Shown here one piece after another: positions 1-6,104 of a DNA stretch of 6,183 nucleotides. The DNA lies in contig DQFX01000037.1 of NCBI GenBank assembly GCA_003531585.1, forward strand, positions 14,699 through 20,881, read 5' to 3'. The DNA is from Oscillospiraceae bacterium (GTDB lineage: Bacteria; Bacillota; Clostridia; Oscillospirales; Ruminococcaceae). Every line of letters begins with the position of its first letter. The first letter of the stretch is position 1. Position numbers and translations under genes: made by a program. Below the pieces are notes generated by a model. That model ran no database searches and was not told the DNA's origin. It saw only the letters and a program-made list of their open reading frames with translations.

Positions 1-43
1 CCGGTTTTTAGAGGTTCCCATATCAACTTCCCCGGAGGCCATC

Positions 44-1441
44 GTGAAAAAATATACTATATTAATTATATCCGGCTGCTGCGTGCTTGCCGCCGGAATA
101 GCCGGGCTGGCTCTGCTGCTGAATCAGCCTCCAGTTGGTGAAAGCATCGTGCCTGAATTCGTCATGCCTTCCCAGACTGTTTCCACGGATTCCAGTTCTG
201 CTCCGGAAACCTCCGGCAGTTCTGCAGCTGTGACAACTGCCCCGCAGACCGAGGCACCGCCTGAAACTCCGACTGTAACCGCCGAGCCTGCCGCCTTAAC
301 CGCTGAATCCCCAGACATACCGGAGGAAACAAATTTTTCAACATCTATTCAACCAGACGAAATTACGACCGTTCAGCCCTCGGCGGTTTCCGAGCCTGCT
401 CAGCCGAATTCCACCCTTTCCTCCGTGACTTCCGCGCCGGAAACAACCACTGAAAAAATCCAGACCACTTCCAAGCCTCACACCGCTGAGCATTCCGAAC
501 CCACCGAGCCGGAACACCCATCGAACATGCTTATTACCTCCGGCGACCCGCTCCATCACGTACAGTTTGAGTTCGGCGGGCGAAGCGTCAGATATTCGGG
601 AGTTTATGAAGGAACTCCCGTAACTGCGGTGGATATCCTTTTTGAGCAGATTCCGAGCTACGACTTCACCACAAACGGAAGCAGCTTTTCCGGCACGCTG
701 AATGCGTCCTCGCTCGACCCGGGATACTATATTATCCGAGTGTCGCTGGACGGCGGCGCGATAATGGACTACGTTTTTGAAATGACCGCGGACGGCTCCG
801 CGCCGCTCTCCTGGGCGGAGCTTCCCGCAGACGAAAACCTGAGCGCCGCCGCTTCCCCGCTGGAACTCCCGGAGGAGGGCGTAATGCAGCACGTCACGTC
901 CTCCGGCGACCCTGAGACTGCAAGGCAGGTCCTCAGCCGGGTCAGGGAGCTTTCCGACGAGATATGCGCGGGTATCACCAGCGACTACGACAAGCTGCGC
1001 GCAATTTCACAGTGGGTATCGCGGAACATGTACTACGACAAGGACGCCTCCGAAAAGGGAGTGACCGACGACATGCTGACGCTTGAGCATGTTCTGGAAT
1101 ACCACCGCTCGGTGTGCTTCGGCTGGTCGAATCTGTTCTCCGCGCTTTGCCAGGCTCAAGGGATATGGTGCGCGAACGCCTCCGGCAGCGTTGTTACCGG
1201 AAGCCGCTGCTTCATGCAGACCTCCACCGCAGACGAACGGTCGCATTCCTGGAATATGGCGGTAATCGACGGCAGGCAGATATGGGTCGATACCGTGTGG
1301 AACTCCTCAAACAGCTACCACAAACGGCGTTATGTTGAAGGGGCGCAGGATATGCAATACTTTGATATCTCCACGGCGGCGCTTTCCCAGGATCACCGTG
1401 TCACGCGGTTTGAGTACCGGAATTATTTCGCACTTGGCTAA
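44..1441 (+). CDS. Membrane-anchored surface protein with S/T/P/E-rich stalk and C-terminal transglutaminase-like domain
   Basis: This 465-residue protein starts at GTG 44, chosen because a GGAGG Shine-Dalgarno (34-38) lies 5 nt upstream and the frame opens with a signal/anchor. Residues 1-3 are basic and about 5-27 are hydrophobic. ISGC at 9-12 resembles a lipobox, but the hydrophobic run continues past it, so a membrane anchor is more likely than a lipoprotein. Residues about 33-162 are low-complexity Ser/Thr/Pro/Glu/Ala, a typical extracellular stalk. Residues about 170-250 look like a small beta-sandwich. Residues about 313-420 match the transglutaminase-like/papain-like fold: Cys358 in RSVCFGW, His401 in SHSWN and Asp416 in WVDTVW form the expected triad, so it is probably an active enzyme. 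Known members act as proteases, amidases or crosslinkers; the substrate cannot be told. It is followed by a strong terminator and appears monocistronic. Its promoter is outside the window. Family call is confident; activity is inferred. Confidence 0.9.
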   Translation: MKKYTILIISGCCVLAAGIAGLALLLNQPPVGESIVPEFVMPSQTVSTDSSSAPETSGSSAAVTTAPQTEAPPETPTVTAEPAALTAESPDIPEETNFSTSIQPDEITTVQPSAVSEPAQPNSTLSSVTSAPETTTEKIQTTSKPHTAEHSEPTEPEHPSNMLITSGDPLHHVQFEFGGRSVRYSGVYEGTPVTAVDILFEQIPSYDFTTNGSSFSGTLNASSLDPGYYIIRVSLDGGAIMDYVFEMTADGSAPLSWAELPADENLSAAASPLELPEEGVMQHVTSSGDPETARQVLSRVRELSDEICAGITSDYDKLRAISQWVSRNMYYDKDASEKGVTDDMLTLEHVLEYHRSVCFGWSNLFSALCQAQGIWCANASGSVVTGSRCFMQTSTADERSHSWNMAVIDGRQIWVDTVWNSSNSYHKRRYVEGAQDMQYFDISTAALSQDHRVTRFEYRNYFALG

Positions 1442-1446
1442 AGCCA

Positions 1447-1493
1447 GCGGCGCAGATCTGACAAAGATACAGTCGGGTCTGCGCCGCTTTTTT
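1447..1493 (+). terminator. Intrinsic terminator of the transglutaminase-like gene
   Basis: A 16-bp stem (1447-1462 with 1472-1487) with a 9-nt loop is followed directly by TTTTTT (1488-1493), 5 nt after the stop codon. Two of the 16 pairs are G-U on the plus-strand RNA. On the minus strand the same positions would be C-A mismatches and no T-run follows, so the terminator is tuned for the plus-strand gene, not the convergent transporter gene. Confidence 0.93.
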
Positions 1494-1500
1494 CTCTGAA

Positions 1501-2442
1501 CTACGCGTTCTGATTTTTCCGGAGCTTCCGGCTTATCCTGTCCCACGGAAGCTGCACGAGAATTACAGCCGCAAACACAATAGCGCAGCCGATTATCTGC
1601 CGGGGGCTCATGCTCTGATCAGTCCTGAGAAAACCTATTTTATAGGCGACAAATCCGGATATCGTAGCCACGACGGATTCCAGCGACAGTATCAGCGCCG
1701 CCGCGGTAGGGTCGACGCCCTTCTGACCTACGATCTGCAAGGTATATCCAACGCCGCAGGAAAGCACGCCGGCGTAAAGCACCGGAATCGCTCCGCTGAC
1801 GAGCTGCTCCCAGGAGGGCTGCTCGAAAATGAATGCTCCGATCGTACTTACCACGCCGCACACCGCGAACTGAATGCAGGAAAGTATCACGCCGTCGGTA
1901 AGGGGCGAGAAGTGGTCGATAACGAGAATGTGGACTGCAAACACCAGAGCGCTTCCAAGTACGAGCAGGTCGCCCGCCGAGATGGAAAGGCTCTCGCCGT
2001 TCACGCACAGCAGGAACATTCCGGCAACTGCCAGAACCGCGCAGAACCACACTGCTTTCGGAGCCTTCCTGCCGATGAATATGCCGAGTATGGGCGTGAG
2101 GATTATGTACAGCGTAGTGATGAATCCGCCCTTTCCGACGGTGGTCATCGTCAGACCATACTGCTGGAGCGTTGAGGCGATGGTCAGCGCCGCGCCGCAC
2201 GCGAGACCTCCTATGATGGTGGTCTTAACGGGAAGCGGTTTGCGCTCCGCTTTGGGAATACGCCCGCGTATAATAAGTATCACCGGGACAAGTATAACGC
2301 TTCCAATGATGTTTCGCGAACCGTTGAAGGTCAGCGGTCCCATGAAATCCATGCCCGCCTGCTGCGATACAAACGCCATGCCCCATATTATCGCTGCTGT
2401 CAGTAGCAGCAGACAGTTTCTGAATTTTTTTGTGTTTGTCAT
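1501..2442 (-). CDS. EamA/DMT-superfamily 10-TM transporter
   Basis: This 313-residue protein begins MTNTKKFRNC at ATG 2442-2440; longer in-frame starts upstream would run through the preceding gene and are rejected. It is an inner-membrane permease of the drug/metabolite transporter superfamily with two EamA repeats. About ten hydrophobic segments are visible, starting at residues 9-28. The second repeat ends with the typical AALILSLESVVATISGF stretch and a SPRQIIGCAIVFAAVILVQL final helix, followed by a short basic tail. Family members export or import amino acids, nucleosides or other small metabolites, but the substrate cannot be predicted from sequence. Its ATG overlaps the stop of the upstream CrtO-like gene (ATGA, 2442-2439), indicating translational coupling; GGAAAACGGAAA just upstream is only a weak Shine-Dalgarno. 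No minus-strand terminator with a T-run follows; the convergent hairpin at 1447-1487 may block read-through weakly. Confidence 0.93.
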   Translation of the reverse strand: MTNTKKFRNCLLLLTAAIIWGMAFVSQQAGMDFMGPLTFNGSRNIIGSVILVPVILIIRGRIPKAERKPLPVKTTIIGGLACGAALTIASTLQQYGLTMTTVGKGGFITTLYIILTPILGIFIGRKAPKAVWFCAVLAVAGMFLLCVNGESLSISAGDLLVLGSALVFAVHILVIDHFSPLTDGVILSCIQFAVCGVVSTIGAFIFEQPSWEQLVSGAIPVLYAGVLSCGVGYTLQIVGQKGVDPTAAALILSLESVVATISGFVAYKIGFLRTDQSMSPRQIIGCAIVFAAVILVQLPWDRISRKLRKNQNA

Positions 2443-3002
2443 TTTCCGTTTTCCTTTTTTTTCTGAGCGTTCTGACGGTGCGCCAGCATTCTGATTATCC
2501 TCGGGCGGTTGAACCTCTGAGTAACGATGAATACAAGCTCCAGCCCTGCCGATATTACCGAGGTTATAACAAACGCCGGGAGCGCTCCCACCCATATTGA
2601 AGCGAATATCGGAAGAAAACTCAGCGGGAGTATTATCTCGTGGGTTATCTCCGCCTGGCACATTGCCTGAGCTATCTCGTCAGGAGTGTGCCTGCTCAGG
2701 TCGAAGAAATCCGGCCGATACGCCGGCACTCTGCCCTTCCACTTCTTCACACGGAGCAGCCTGTAGAGCTTCCTTTCCCAGTCCCTTTGGCGGAACCATG
2801 GTCTGGAGAGATCGGCGCGATTGTGCATTGTGGAGTTCATGATACCGCCGACTATCAGCCGCATTATGAAATGGTAGGATATCGTCGCGAAGGTTATCGC
2901 CAGGGTCATGAAAACGTCCCGACCACCGCGGAGATACAGCGCGGTACAGAACACTGCAATTGCGGGCATTACGGCTGATGTTATGATGATTAGCTTCCTC
3001 AT
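2439..3002 (-). CDS. CrtO-like (glycosyl-4,4'-diaponeurosporenoate acyltransferase family) membrane protein
   Basis: This 187-residue protein starts at ATG 3002-3000, with GGAGG (plus 3009-3013) 6 nt upstream. A GTG 12 codons earlier (3038) sits at the predicted transcription start and is rejected. Hydrophobic segments lie at about 3-23, 31-53 and 122-162 (probably two helices). Between them is a conserved-looking core: WFRQRDWERKLYRLLRVKKWKGRVP (69-93, WERxLYxxLRVKxWK type), AEITH (117-121) and TQRFNRPRIIRML (161-173). From memory, Staphylococcus CrtO carries matching YVRKWK, AELIH and VQRYNRPRLTQLL elements in the same order. CrtO attaches a fatty acid to the glucose of staphyloxanthin. No carotenoid genes are seen here, so only a family assignment is claimed; the acceptor is unknown. 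It is the first gene of an operon with the EamA transporter, overlapping it by 4 nt. It ends in a Lys-rich tail. Confidence 0.8.
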   Translation of the reverse strand: MRKLIIITSAVMPAIAVFCTALYLRGGRDVFMTLAITFATISYHFIMRLIVGGIMNSTMHNRADLSRPWFRQRDWERKLYRLLRVKKWKGRVPAYRPDFFDLSRHTPDEIAQAMCQAEITHEIILPLSFLPIFASIWVGALPAFVITSVISAGLELVFIVTQRFNRPRIIRMLAHRQNAQKKKENGK

Positions 3003-3043
3003 GGCTGACCTCCGGACAGTAAGAAACCACAATTTCACATTAC

Positions 3044-3072
3044 ATTATAGCAAAAACCGTTAAAAAAGTCAA
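3044..3072 (-). promoter_or_regulatory. SigA-type promoter of the CrtO-like/EamA operon
   Basis: Reading the minus strand, TTGACT (3072-3067) and TATAAT (3049-3044) are separated by exactly 17 bp, and the -10 is extended by TGC. Transcription should start near 3037, giving a leader of about 35 nt before ATG 3002. Confidence 0.88.
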
Positions 3073-3099
3073 TCGACCGCCCCGAAAAACAGAGCGGCC
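3067..3099 (-). terminator. Possible weak terminator after the GH43 gene
   Basis: On the minus strand an 8-bp stem (3099-3092 with 3082-3075, two G-U pairs, 9-nt loop) lies 15 nt past the GH43 stop. The T-run (3067-3062) begins about 7 nt after the stem rather than directly, so termination may be incomplete. The tail overlaps the -35 box of the next operon. Confidence 0.4.
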
Positions 3100-3113
3100 G
3101 AAAAATATTACAG

Positions 3114-4667
3114 TCATGCAAACTGCCAGGAATCGAACTCAAAGCCAGCCGGGAACACGAAGAACACGTCGTGAGTTCCGGATACCTCGGAGAACAGGCT
3201 GTTGTATACGACCTGCCAGTCGTCGGAGTTGAACTCCACGGAAGCCGCCGCATTTCCCTCGATATTGTCGAGGTAAACGTCAACTCTTCCGGTTCCCTTT
3301 ACCTTAGCCGCGAAGTACTTCGCGCCGTCGCCGAAATCAGCGCCGCGGACGCACGTCCACGCGCCGGAGCCATTCTCTGCGCCGCAGGAGATCGTCATGT
3401 TGCCGCTTCCCTCCGCAGGAGCGTAGGACGCGCCTGCGCATGCCGCGATGGTCTCCGCCTGTACCGGCTGATAGGGGTCGAGGCTCTTTATCTGGGAAAC
3501 TCCCGCCTTGTCGCCGGTGACTTTCTCAATGACTACGTTTTCCTCGTCGACCTGCGCTTCGTTCACGCACAGGCTGCGGAATCCTCCGTACGTGCCAAGC
3601 GCCTTCTGAGGATACATCGCATGATAGAACAGATAATACTTACCCTGGTACTTTTGCAGGTGGGTGTGGTTGTTGCTGTATTCAAGTCCATACTCGCCGG
3701 GATTCTTGAAGTAATAATCCTGATATACCCAGCTATCCGTGTCAAGCGGGGTCTTAGTGGTCATGTAGGACATGCTGCACTGCGGCGGAGGCGTTACGCC
3801 GTCGACGTCCCACCCGTCAGTGTGGCTCGACCAGTCGTTGTTGTAAGTGTAGACATAGGTTCCGTTGATGTAGTTCAGCTCGCTTGCCTCGAAATTGAAT
3901 TTAGATGGGATTTTCACAATGTCGCTGTCGATGCTCACCATATCGTCGCCGAGCTTAACTATGCGCGAGCCGCCGTCGCCGCCTCCGAAAGCCAGCCATC
4001 CGGTGCCGTTGTCGTCGATGCATACGCCCGGGTCAAACGGGGAACTGCACCCGTTAAGTCCCGGCGTGTTGCCGTCCAAAAGGGAGTTCCCGAGAGGGTC
4101 TGACCACGGCCCGGTTGGAGAAGTGGAGGTTATGACTCCGGTACCCCAGCCGCTGTTTGAGAAGTAGAGATAGAAATGAGTGAGGCCGTCCTCCTCAACG
4201 CGGGAAGTTATCGACGGCGCCCAGGACGCCAGCGCCCAGGGGCATATTTCCGCGATGTCGATTATGCCGTGGTAGGTGTAGTTCACCATATCGTCAGTGG
4301 AGAGTATCACCAGTGACTTTATATGCTCATAGGTGTTCTTTCCGTCGGCTCCGACCGCTTCGTACTGCTGATTGTCGTTTGTTCCGTAGATGTAAAGCCT
4401 GCCCTCGTACTCCACAGCGGTGGGGTCTGCGCAGAAAACGTTTGAAATAAGCGGGTTGCCGTCCGGAAGGTTCTTGCCGGTCGGAGCGTCCAGCGACTGA
4501 ACTGTTATCCCGCCGGGCTGTGAAGGTACCGCCGAACCGAGCGCGAATCCGCTTTCCGGCGAGAATTCAGCCTGGCTCTGGCTGTCCCCGGACGAACCGG
4601 CAGCGGGAGTACAACCGCACAAAAGTGCCGAAAGCATAACTGCAATGATAGGTCTGATGTGTTCCAT
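3114..4667 (-). CDS. GH43 lipoprotein glycosidase with CBM6-like module (probable arabinoxylan arabinofuranohydrolase)
   Basis: This 517-residue protein starts at ATG 4667-4665 behind AGGAGGG (4678-4672). Residues 1-19 are a lipoprotein signal with lipobox LCGC (Cys19), so the enzyme should be tethered outside the membrane; residues 20 to about 63 form a Ser/Gly/Pro-rich linker. Residues about 68-395 are a five-bladed GH43 catalytic domain: Asp81 (general base, FCADPTAVEY), Asp212 (pKa modulator, SPFDPGV) and Glu260 (general acid, NFEASELNYINGTYVY). SWAPSI at 148-153 and His334 in NNHTH are further family marks. From memory, the pattern, including the GGFRS block at 361-365, resembles Bacillus XynD-type enzymes that remove arabinose from arabinoxylan. 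Residues about 399-517 (YQPVQAETIA to FEFDSWQFA) resemble CBM6, a xylan/glucan-binding beta-sandwich. No dockerin is seen. It has its own promoter and no linked transporter or regulator. Xylosidase or arabinanase activity is not excluded. Confidence 0.93.
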   Translation of the reverse strand: MEHIRPIIAVMLSALLCGCTPAAGSSGDSQSQAEFSPESGFALGSAVPSQPGGITVQSLDAPTGKNLPDGNPLISNVFCADPTAVEYEGRLYIYGTNDNQQYEAVGADGKNTYEHIKSLVILSTDDMVNYTYHGIIDIAEICPWALASWAPSITSRVEEDGLTHFYLYFSNSGWGTGVITSTSPTGPWSDPLGNSLLDGNTPGLNGCSSPFDPGVCIDDNGTGWLAFGGGDGGSRIVKLGDDMVSIDSDIVKIPSKFNFEASELNYINGTYVYTYNNDWSSHTDGWDVDGVTPPPQCSMSYMTTKTPLDTDSWVYQDYYFKNPGEYGLEYSNNHTHLQKYQGKYYLFYHAMYPQKALGTYGGFRSLCVNEAQVDEENVVIEKVTGDKAGVSQIKSLDPYQPVQAETIAACAGASYAPAEGSGNMTISCGAENGSGAWTCVRGADFGDGAKYFAAKVKGTGRVDVYLDNIEGNAAASVEFNSDDWQVVYNSLFSEVSGTHDVFFVFPAGFEFDSWQFA

Positions 4668-4698
4668 AATACCCTCCTGGAATTAACGTTGTAACTTT

Positions 4699-4707
4699 AT
4701 TATAGCA
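4699..4707 (-). promoter_or_regulatory. Extended -10 promoter of the GH43 gene
   Basis: TGC-TATAAT is read on the minus strand (4707-4699), 32 bp before the ATG at 4667. The hexamer 17 bp upstream (4727-4722, ATGCTG) is a poor -35, so the promoter probably relies on the extended -10 or on an activator. Confidence 0.75.
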
Positions 4708-4714
4708 CAATTAT

Positions 4715-4739
4715 TCCGTAACAGCATTAATTATACGGA
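4715..4739. promoter_or_regulatory. Candidate operator: TCCGTA/TACGGA inverted repeat upstream of GH43
   Basis: Perfect 6-bp half-sites (4715-4720 and 4734-4739) are separated by 13 bp, 19 bp centre to centre. The pair is centred where the -35 box of the GH43 promoter should be but is poor. It could bind a carbohydrate-responsive regulator. The half-sites are short, so chance is possible. Confidence 0.3.
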
Positions 4740-4762
4740 CATCGGTCAGCACAAAACTGCCA

Positions 4763-5233
4763 TTACTCCCAGCCCTTACAGACGTCTACCCACTCTGTAA
4801 AGCCGGAGTGCTCCTCAAGCTCCGGTATGGTGAGCTCAATCGCGCTGTTGCTGCTTCCGCAGGCGGGGAACACGGTGCTGAACCTCTTGAGCGATTCGTC
4901 GAGGTATACAGTCACGCCATCGTTCACTGCGAACGGGCATACTCCGCCGATCGCGTGTCCGATAAACTGCACTACTTCGTCAGGAGTCAGCATTTTTGCC
5001 TTCTTGCCGAATTTAGCCTTGTATTTTGCGTTGTCGACCTTCGCGTCGCCAGCCGTTAAGACAAGTATCGGCTCCTCGCCTAGCATAAACGATAGGCTCT
5101 TAGCGATGCGGCGCGGCTCACAGCTGAGCGCCTGGGCGGCAAGCTCCACCGTTGCGCTGGAGCTGTCAAATTCAAGTATGCGGTCTGCCATTCCGCAGCC
5201 TGCGAAGTATTCTCTTACCTTTTCTATAGCCAT
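4763..5233 (-). CDS. YbaK/EbsC-family aminoacyl-tRNA deacylase
   Basis: This 156-residue cytoplasmic protein starts MAIEKVREYF at ATG 5233-5231, with AAGGTGG (plus 5240-5246) 6 nt upstream. An in-frame TTG at 5275 lies at or before the predicted transcription start and is rejected. The sequence spans the whole YbaK/ProX-like fold: IAKSLSF (43-49) with the conserved Lys45, the substrate-pocket loop GHAIGGVCPF (92-101), VTVYLDESL (107-115) and the PACGSSNS turn (123-130). Such enzymes hydrolyse mischarged tRNA, typically Cys- or Ala-tRNA(Pro), preventing mistranslation. The subclass here (YbaK, ProXp or other) cannot be fixed by eye. It is transcribed divergently from the 5372 gene and lies upstream of the GH43 gene, which has its own promoter 36 bp past this stop. 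No clear terminator is seen between them, so some read-through is possible. Confidence 0.92.
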   Translation of the reverse strand: MAIEKVREYFAGCGMADRILEFDSSSATVELAAQALSCEPRRIAKSLSFMLGEEPILVLTAGDAKVDNAKYKAKFGKKAKMLTPDEVVQFIGHAIGGVCPFAVNDGVTVYLDESLKRFSTVFPACGSSNSAIELTIPELEEHSGFTEWVDVCKGWE

Positions 5234-5279
5234 TTTGTTCCACCTTCTGTTATCATTCCGCGTTTGGGCGGCCAAGTTG

Positions 5280-5308
5280 ATTTTAGCACTTTACAGCGGT
5301 TTTGTCAA
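5280..5308 (-). promoter_or_regulatory. SigA-type promoter of the YbaK/EbsC-family gene
   Basis: On the minus strand TTGACA (5308-5303) and TAAAAT (5285-5280) are spaced 17 bp apart, with TGC extending the -10. The start should be near 5273, giving a leader of about 40 nt. Confidence 0.85.
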
Positions 5309-5327
5309 TATGTTTTTAATTGACAAA
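5301..5327. promoter_or_regulatory. Perfect 9-bp inverted repeat containing both divergent -35 boxes
   Basis: TTTGTCAAT (5301-5309) and ATTGACAAA (5319-5327) are exact reverse complements separated by 9 bp. Each arm contains the TTGACA of one of the two divergent promoters. The extra matching bases beyond the -35 hexamers leave room for a shared operator, though two facing consensus -35 boxes explain most of the symmetry. Confidence 0.7.
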
Positions 5328-5348
5328 GTACGGGAGCTGTGTTATTAT
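5320..5348 (+). promoter_or_regulatory. SigA-type promoter of the 5372 gene
   Basis: TTGACA (5320-5325) and TATTAT (5343-5348) are spaced 17 bp apart, and TGT precedes the -10. The start should be near 5355, so the leader is only about 17 nt and is mostly the Shine-Dalgarno AAGGGGGTGG (5358-5367). Confidence 0.85.
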
Positions 5349-5371
5349 ATAATCTGGAAGGGGGTGGCATT

Positions 5372-5881
5372 ATGAAAAATCGTTCATTAGCGAGGTTCGT
5401 AGTTTTTGCGCTGATACAGGTCGTGCTGTGCGTACTGGCGTTCGTATTTGCGGCTGGGATATCGTCAGCAGAACCGGAGTTCCAGACCGATGGAAGCATA
5501 TACGTTGACGGAACAGATTTCACACCGCTGGCACAGCTGGGCGGCGAGATATTAAACGGAGCTTTATCGCTGCTGGCGCTCGGAGCGTCTTTCCTTGTTA
5601 CTGCGGTAATTTCTGCTGTTTTACTGGTGCCGTTCCGATTTATTGCTGTTCGAAAGGACAGTATTCTCACCCGCATTGAAGCGCGCGGTACTCTGATAGT
5701 GATTTTAGTCTGCACGGCTGTTTCGCTGATCTCAGCGGCGATATTCGGCGGGGCTGGCTGTATGGTTGTCGCTCTGGTGCTGATGATCCCTCAGCTTCTT
5801 CTCAGTGTGCTGATGTACTGGCTTTGTATTTTCCTGCGCTCACGCCGGCAGGATTCTGTTAGCCGTGATTGTGGCGCTTAA
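5372..5881 (+). CDS. Unrecognised small integral membrane protein (four TM)
   Basis: This 169-residue protein starts MKNRSLARFV at ATG 5372, 4 nt after AAGGGGGTGG. A GTG 11 codons upstream lies inside the promoter and is rejected. I do not recognise the family. Hydrophobic segments lie at about 9-30, 60-89, 106-126 and 128-155. Residues 31-59 form an acidic/polar loop (about five Asp/Glu), while 90-105 is a basic loop (RKDSILTRIEAR) and the tail after 155 begins RSRR. By the positive-inside rule the 31-59 loop faces outward and the basic loop and tail face inward. There is no Cys-, His- or nucleotide-binding motif to suggest catalysis. It is transcribed alone, divergent from the tRNA deacylase gene, and has no intrinsic terminator of its own before the hairpin array that starts about 100 nt downstream. 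Confidence 0.8.
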   Translation: MKNRSLARFVVFALIQVVLCVLAFVFAAGISSAEPEFQTDGSIYVDGTDFTPLAQLGGEILNGALSLLALGASFLVTAVISAVLLVPFRFIAVRKDSILTRIEARGTLIVILVCTAVSLISAAIFGGAGCMVVALVLMIPQLLLSVLMYWLCIFLRSRRQDSVSRDCGA

Positions 5882-5934
5882 TAAAAAAATCACAACGAAA
5901 GTAAAATGCAAGTATACTGTGGGAAAAACTATTA

Positions 5935-5943
5935 TTTAGCGCT
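5935..5943. repeat. Left 9-bp inverted repeat TTTAGCGCT
   Basis: Exact reverse complement of 6134-6142. The pair could close a long-range stem around hairpins 1-7 or mark element ends. Confidence 0.6.
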
Positions 5944-5978
5944 GCGTGTTCCGCTTACCGCAATCCATAATCGGGAGT

Positions 5979-6000
5979 CAAGGGGGACGCGTCCCCCTTG
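5979..6000. repeat. Hairpin 1: perfect 22-bp palindrome
   Basis: CAAGGGGGACG (5979-5989) is followed immediately by its exact reverse complement (5990-6000). No T-run follows on either strand, so it is not an intrinsic terminator. Confidence 0.95.
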
Positions 6001-6005
6001 CGAGT

Positions 6006-6022
6006 CGAGGGCAGCGCCCTCG
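6006..6022. repeat. Hairpin 2: 7-bp stem, AGC loop
   Basis: CGAGGGC (6006-6012) pairs with GCCCTCG (6016-6022) around a 3-nt loop AGC. Confidence 0.85.
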
Positions 6023-6036
6023 TCGCCGCCAGGCGA
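6023..6036. repeat. Hairpin 3: 5-bp stem, GCCA loop
   Basis: TCGCC (6023-6027) pairs with GGCGA (6032-6036). It abuts hairpin 2 with no spacer. The C-GCCA-G loop is of the G-N-N-A form. Confidence 0.65.
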
Positions 6037-6040
6037 AACC

Positions 6041-6057
6041 TCCGCACGAAGTGCGGA
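6041..6057. repeat. Hairpin 4: 7-bp stem, GAA loop
   Basis: TCCGCAC (6041-6047) pairs with GTGCGGA (6051-6057). The C-GAA-G triloop is the form known to make unusually stable DNA mini-hairpins. Confidence 0.85.
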
Positions 6058-6061
6058 TACT

Positions 6062-6076
6062 CCGTGCGGAGCACGG
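6062..6076. repeat. Hairpin 5: 6-bp stem, GGA loop
   Basis: CCGTGC (6062-6067) pairs with GCACGG (6071-6076) around GGA. Compared with hairpin 4 the stem has swapped base pairs on both arms but kept pairing. Confidence 0.85.
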
Positions 6077-6081
6077 CTACT

Positions 6082-6099
6082 CTGCGCGCCGGCGCGCAG
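6082..6099. repeat. Hairpin 6: perfect 18-bp palindrome
   Basis: CTGCGCGCC (6082-6090) is followed immediately by its reverse complement (6091-6099). It is introduced by TACT like hairpin 5. Confidence 0.92.
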
Positions 6100-6104
6100 T
6101 AACT

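Noticed and set aside
44..80. Lipoprotein signal at ISGC in the transglutaminase-like protein
   Set aside because: The hydrophobic stretch before Cys12 is too short and continues well past it, so a membrane anchor fits better.
338..892. Minus-strand open frame of 184 codons opposite the transglutaminase-like gene
   Set aside because: Arg/Gly-rich shadow frame with no start signals; the plus strand has a clear signal, stalk and catalytic triad.
2443..2661. 73-codon N-terminal extension of the EamA transporter
   Set aside because: It overlaps the upstream gene in another frame, has no ribosome binding site, is not membrane-like, and the family normally starts just before the first helix as MTNTKKFRNC does.
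3003..3038. Upstream GTG start for the CrtO-like gene
   Set aside because: It lies at the predicted transcription start with no leader, whereas ATG 3002 has GGAGG at the right distance.
3171..4103. Long open frame (310 codons) on the plus strand opposite the GH43 gene
   Set aside because: It is a shadow of the GH43 reading frame: no ribosome binding site, Arg/Val/Ala-rich translation without domain features, while the opposite strand encodes a complete catalytic domain.
5234..5275. Upstream TTG start for the YbaK/EbsC gene
   Set aside because: It falls at the predicted transcription start and adds a polar tail not expected for the family.
5979..6000. Intrinsic terminator for the 5372 gene
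   Set aside because: The palindrome is strong, but it is followed by CGAGTCGAGG with no T-run, and it lies about 100 nt after the stop.
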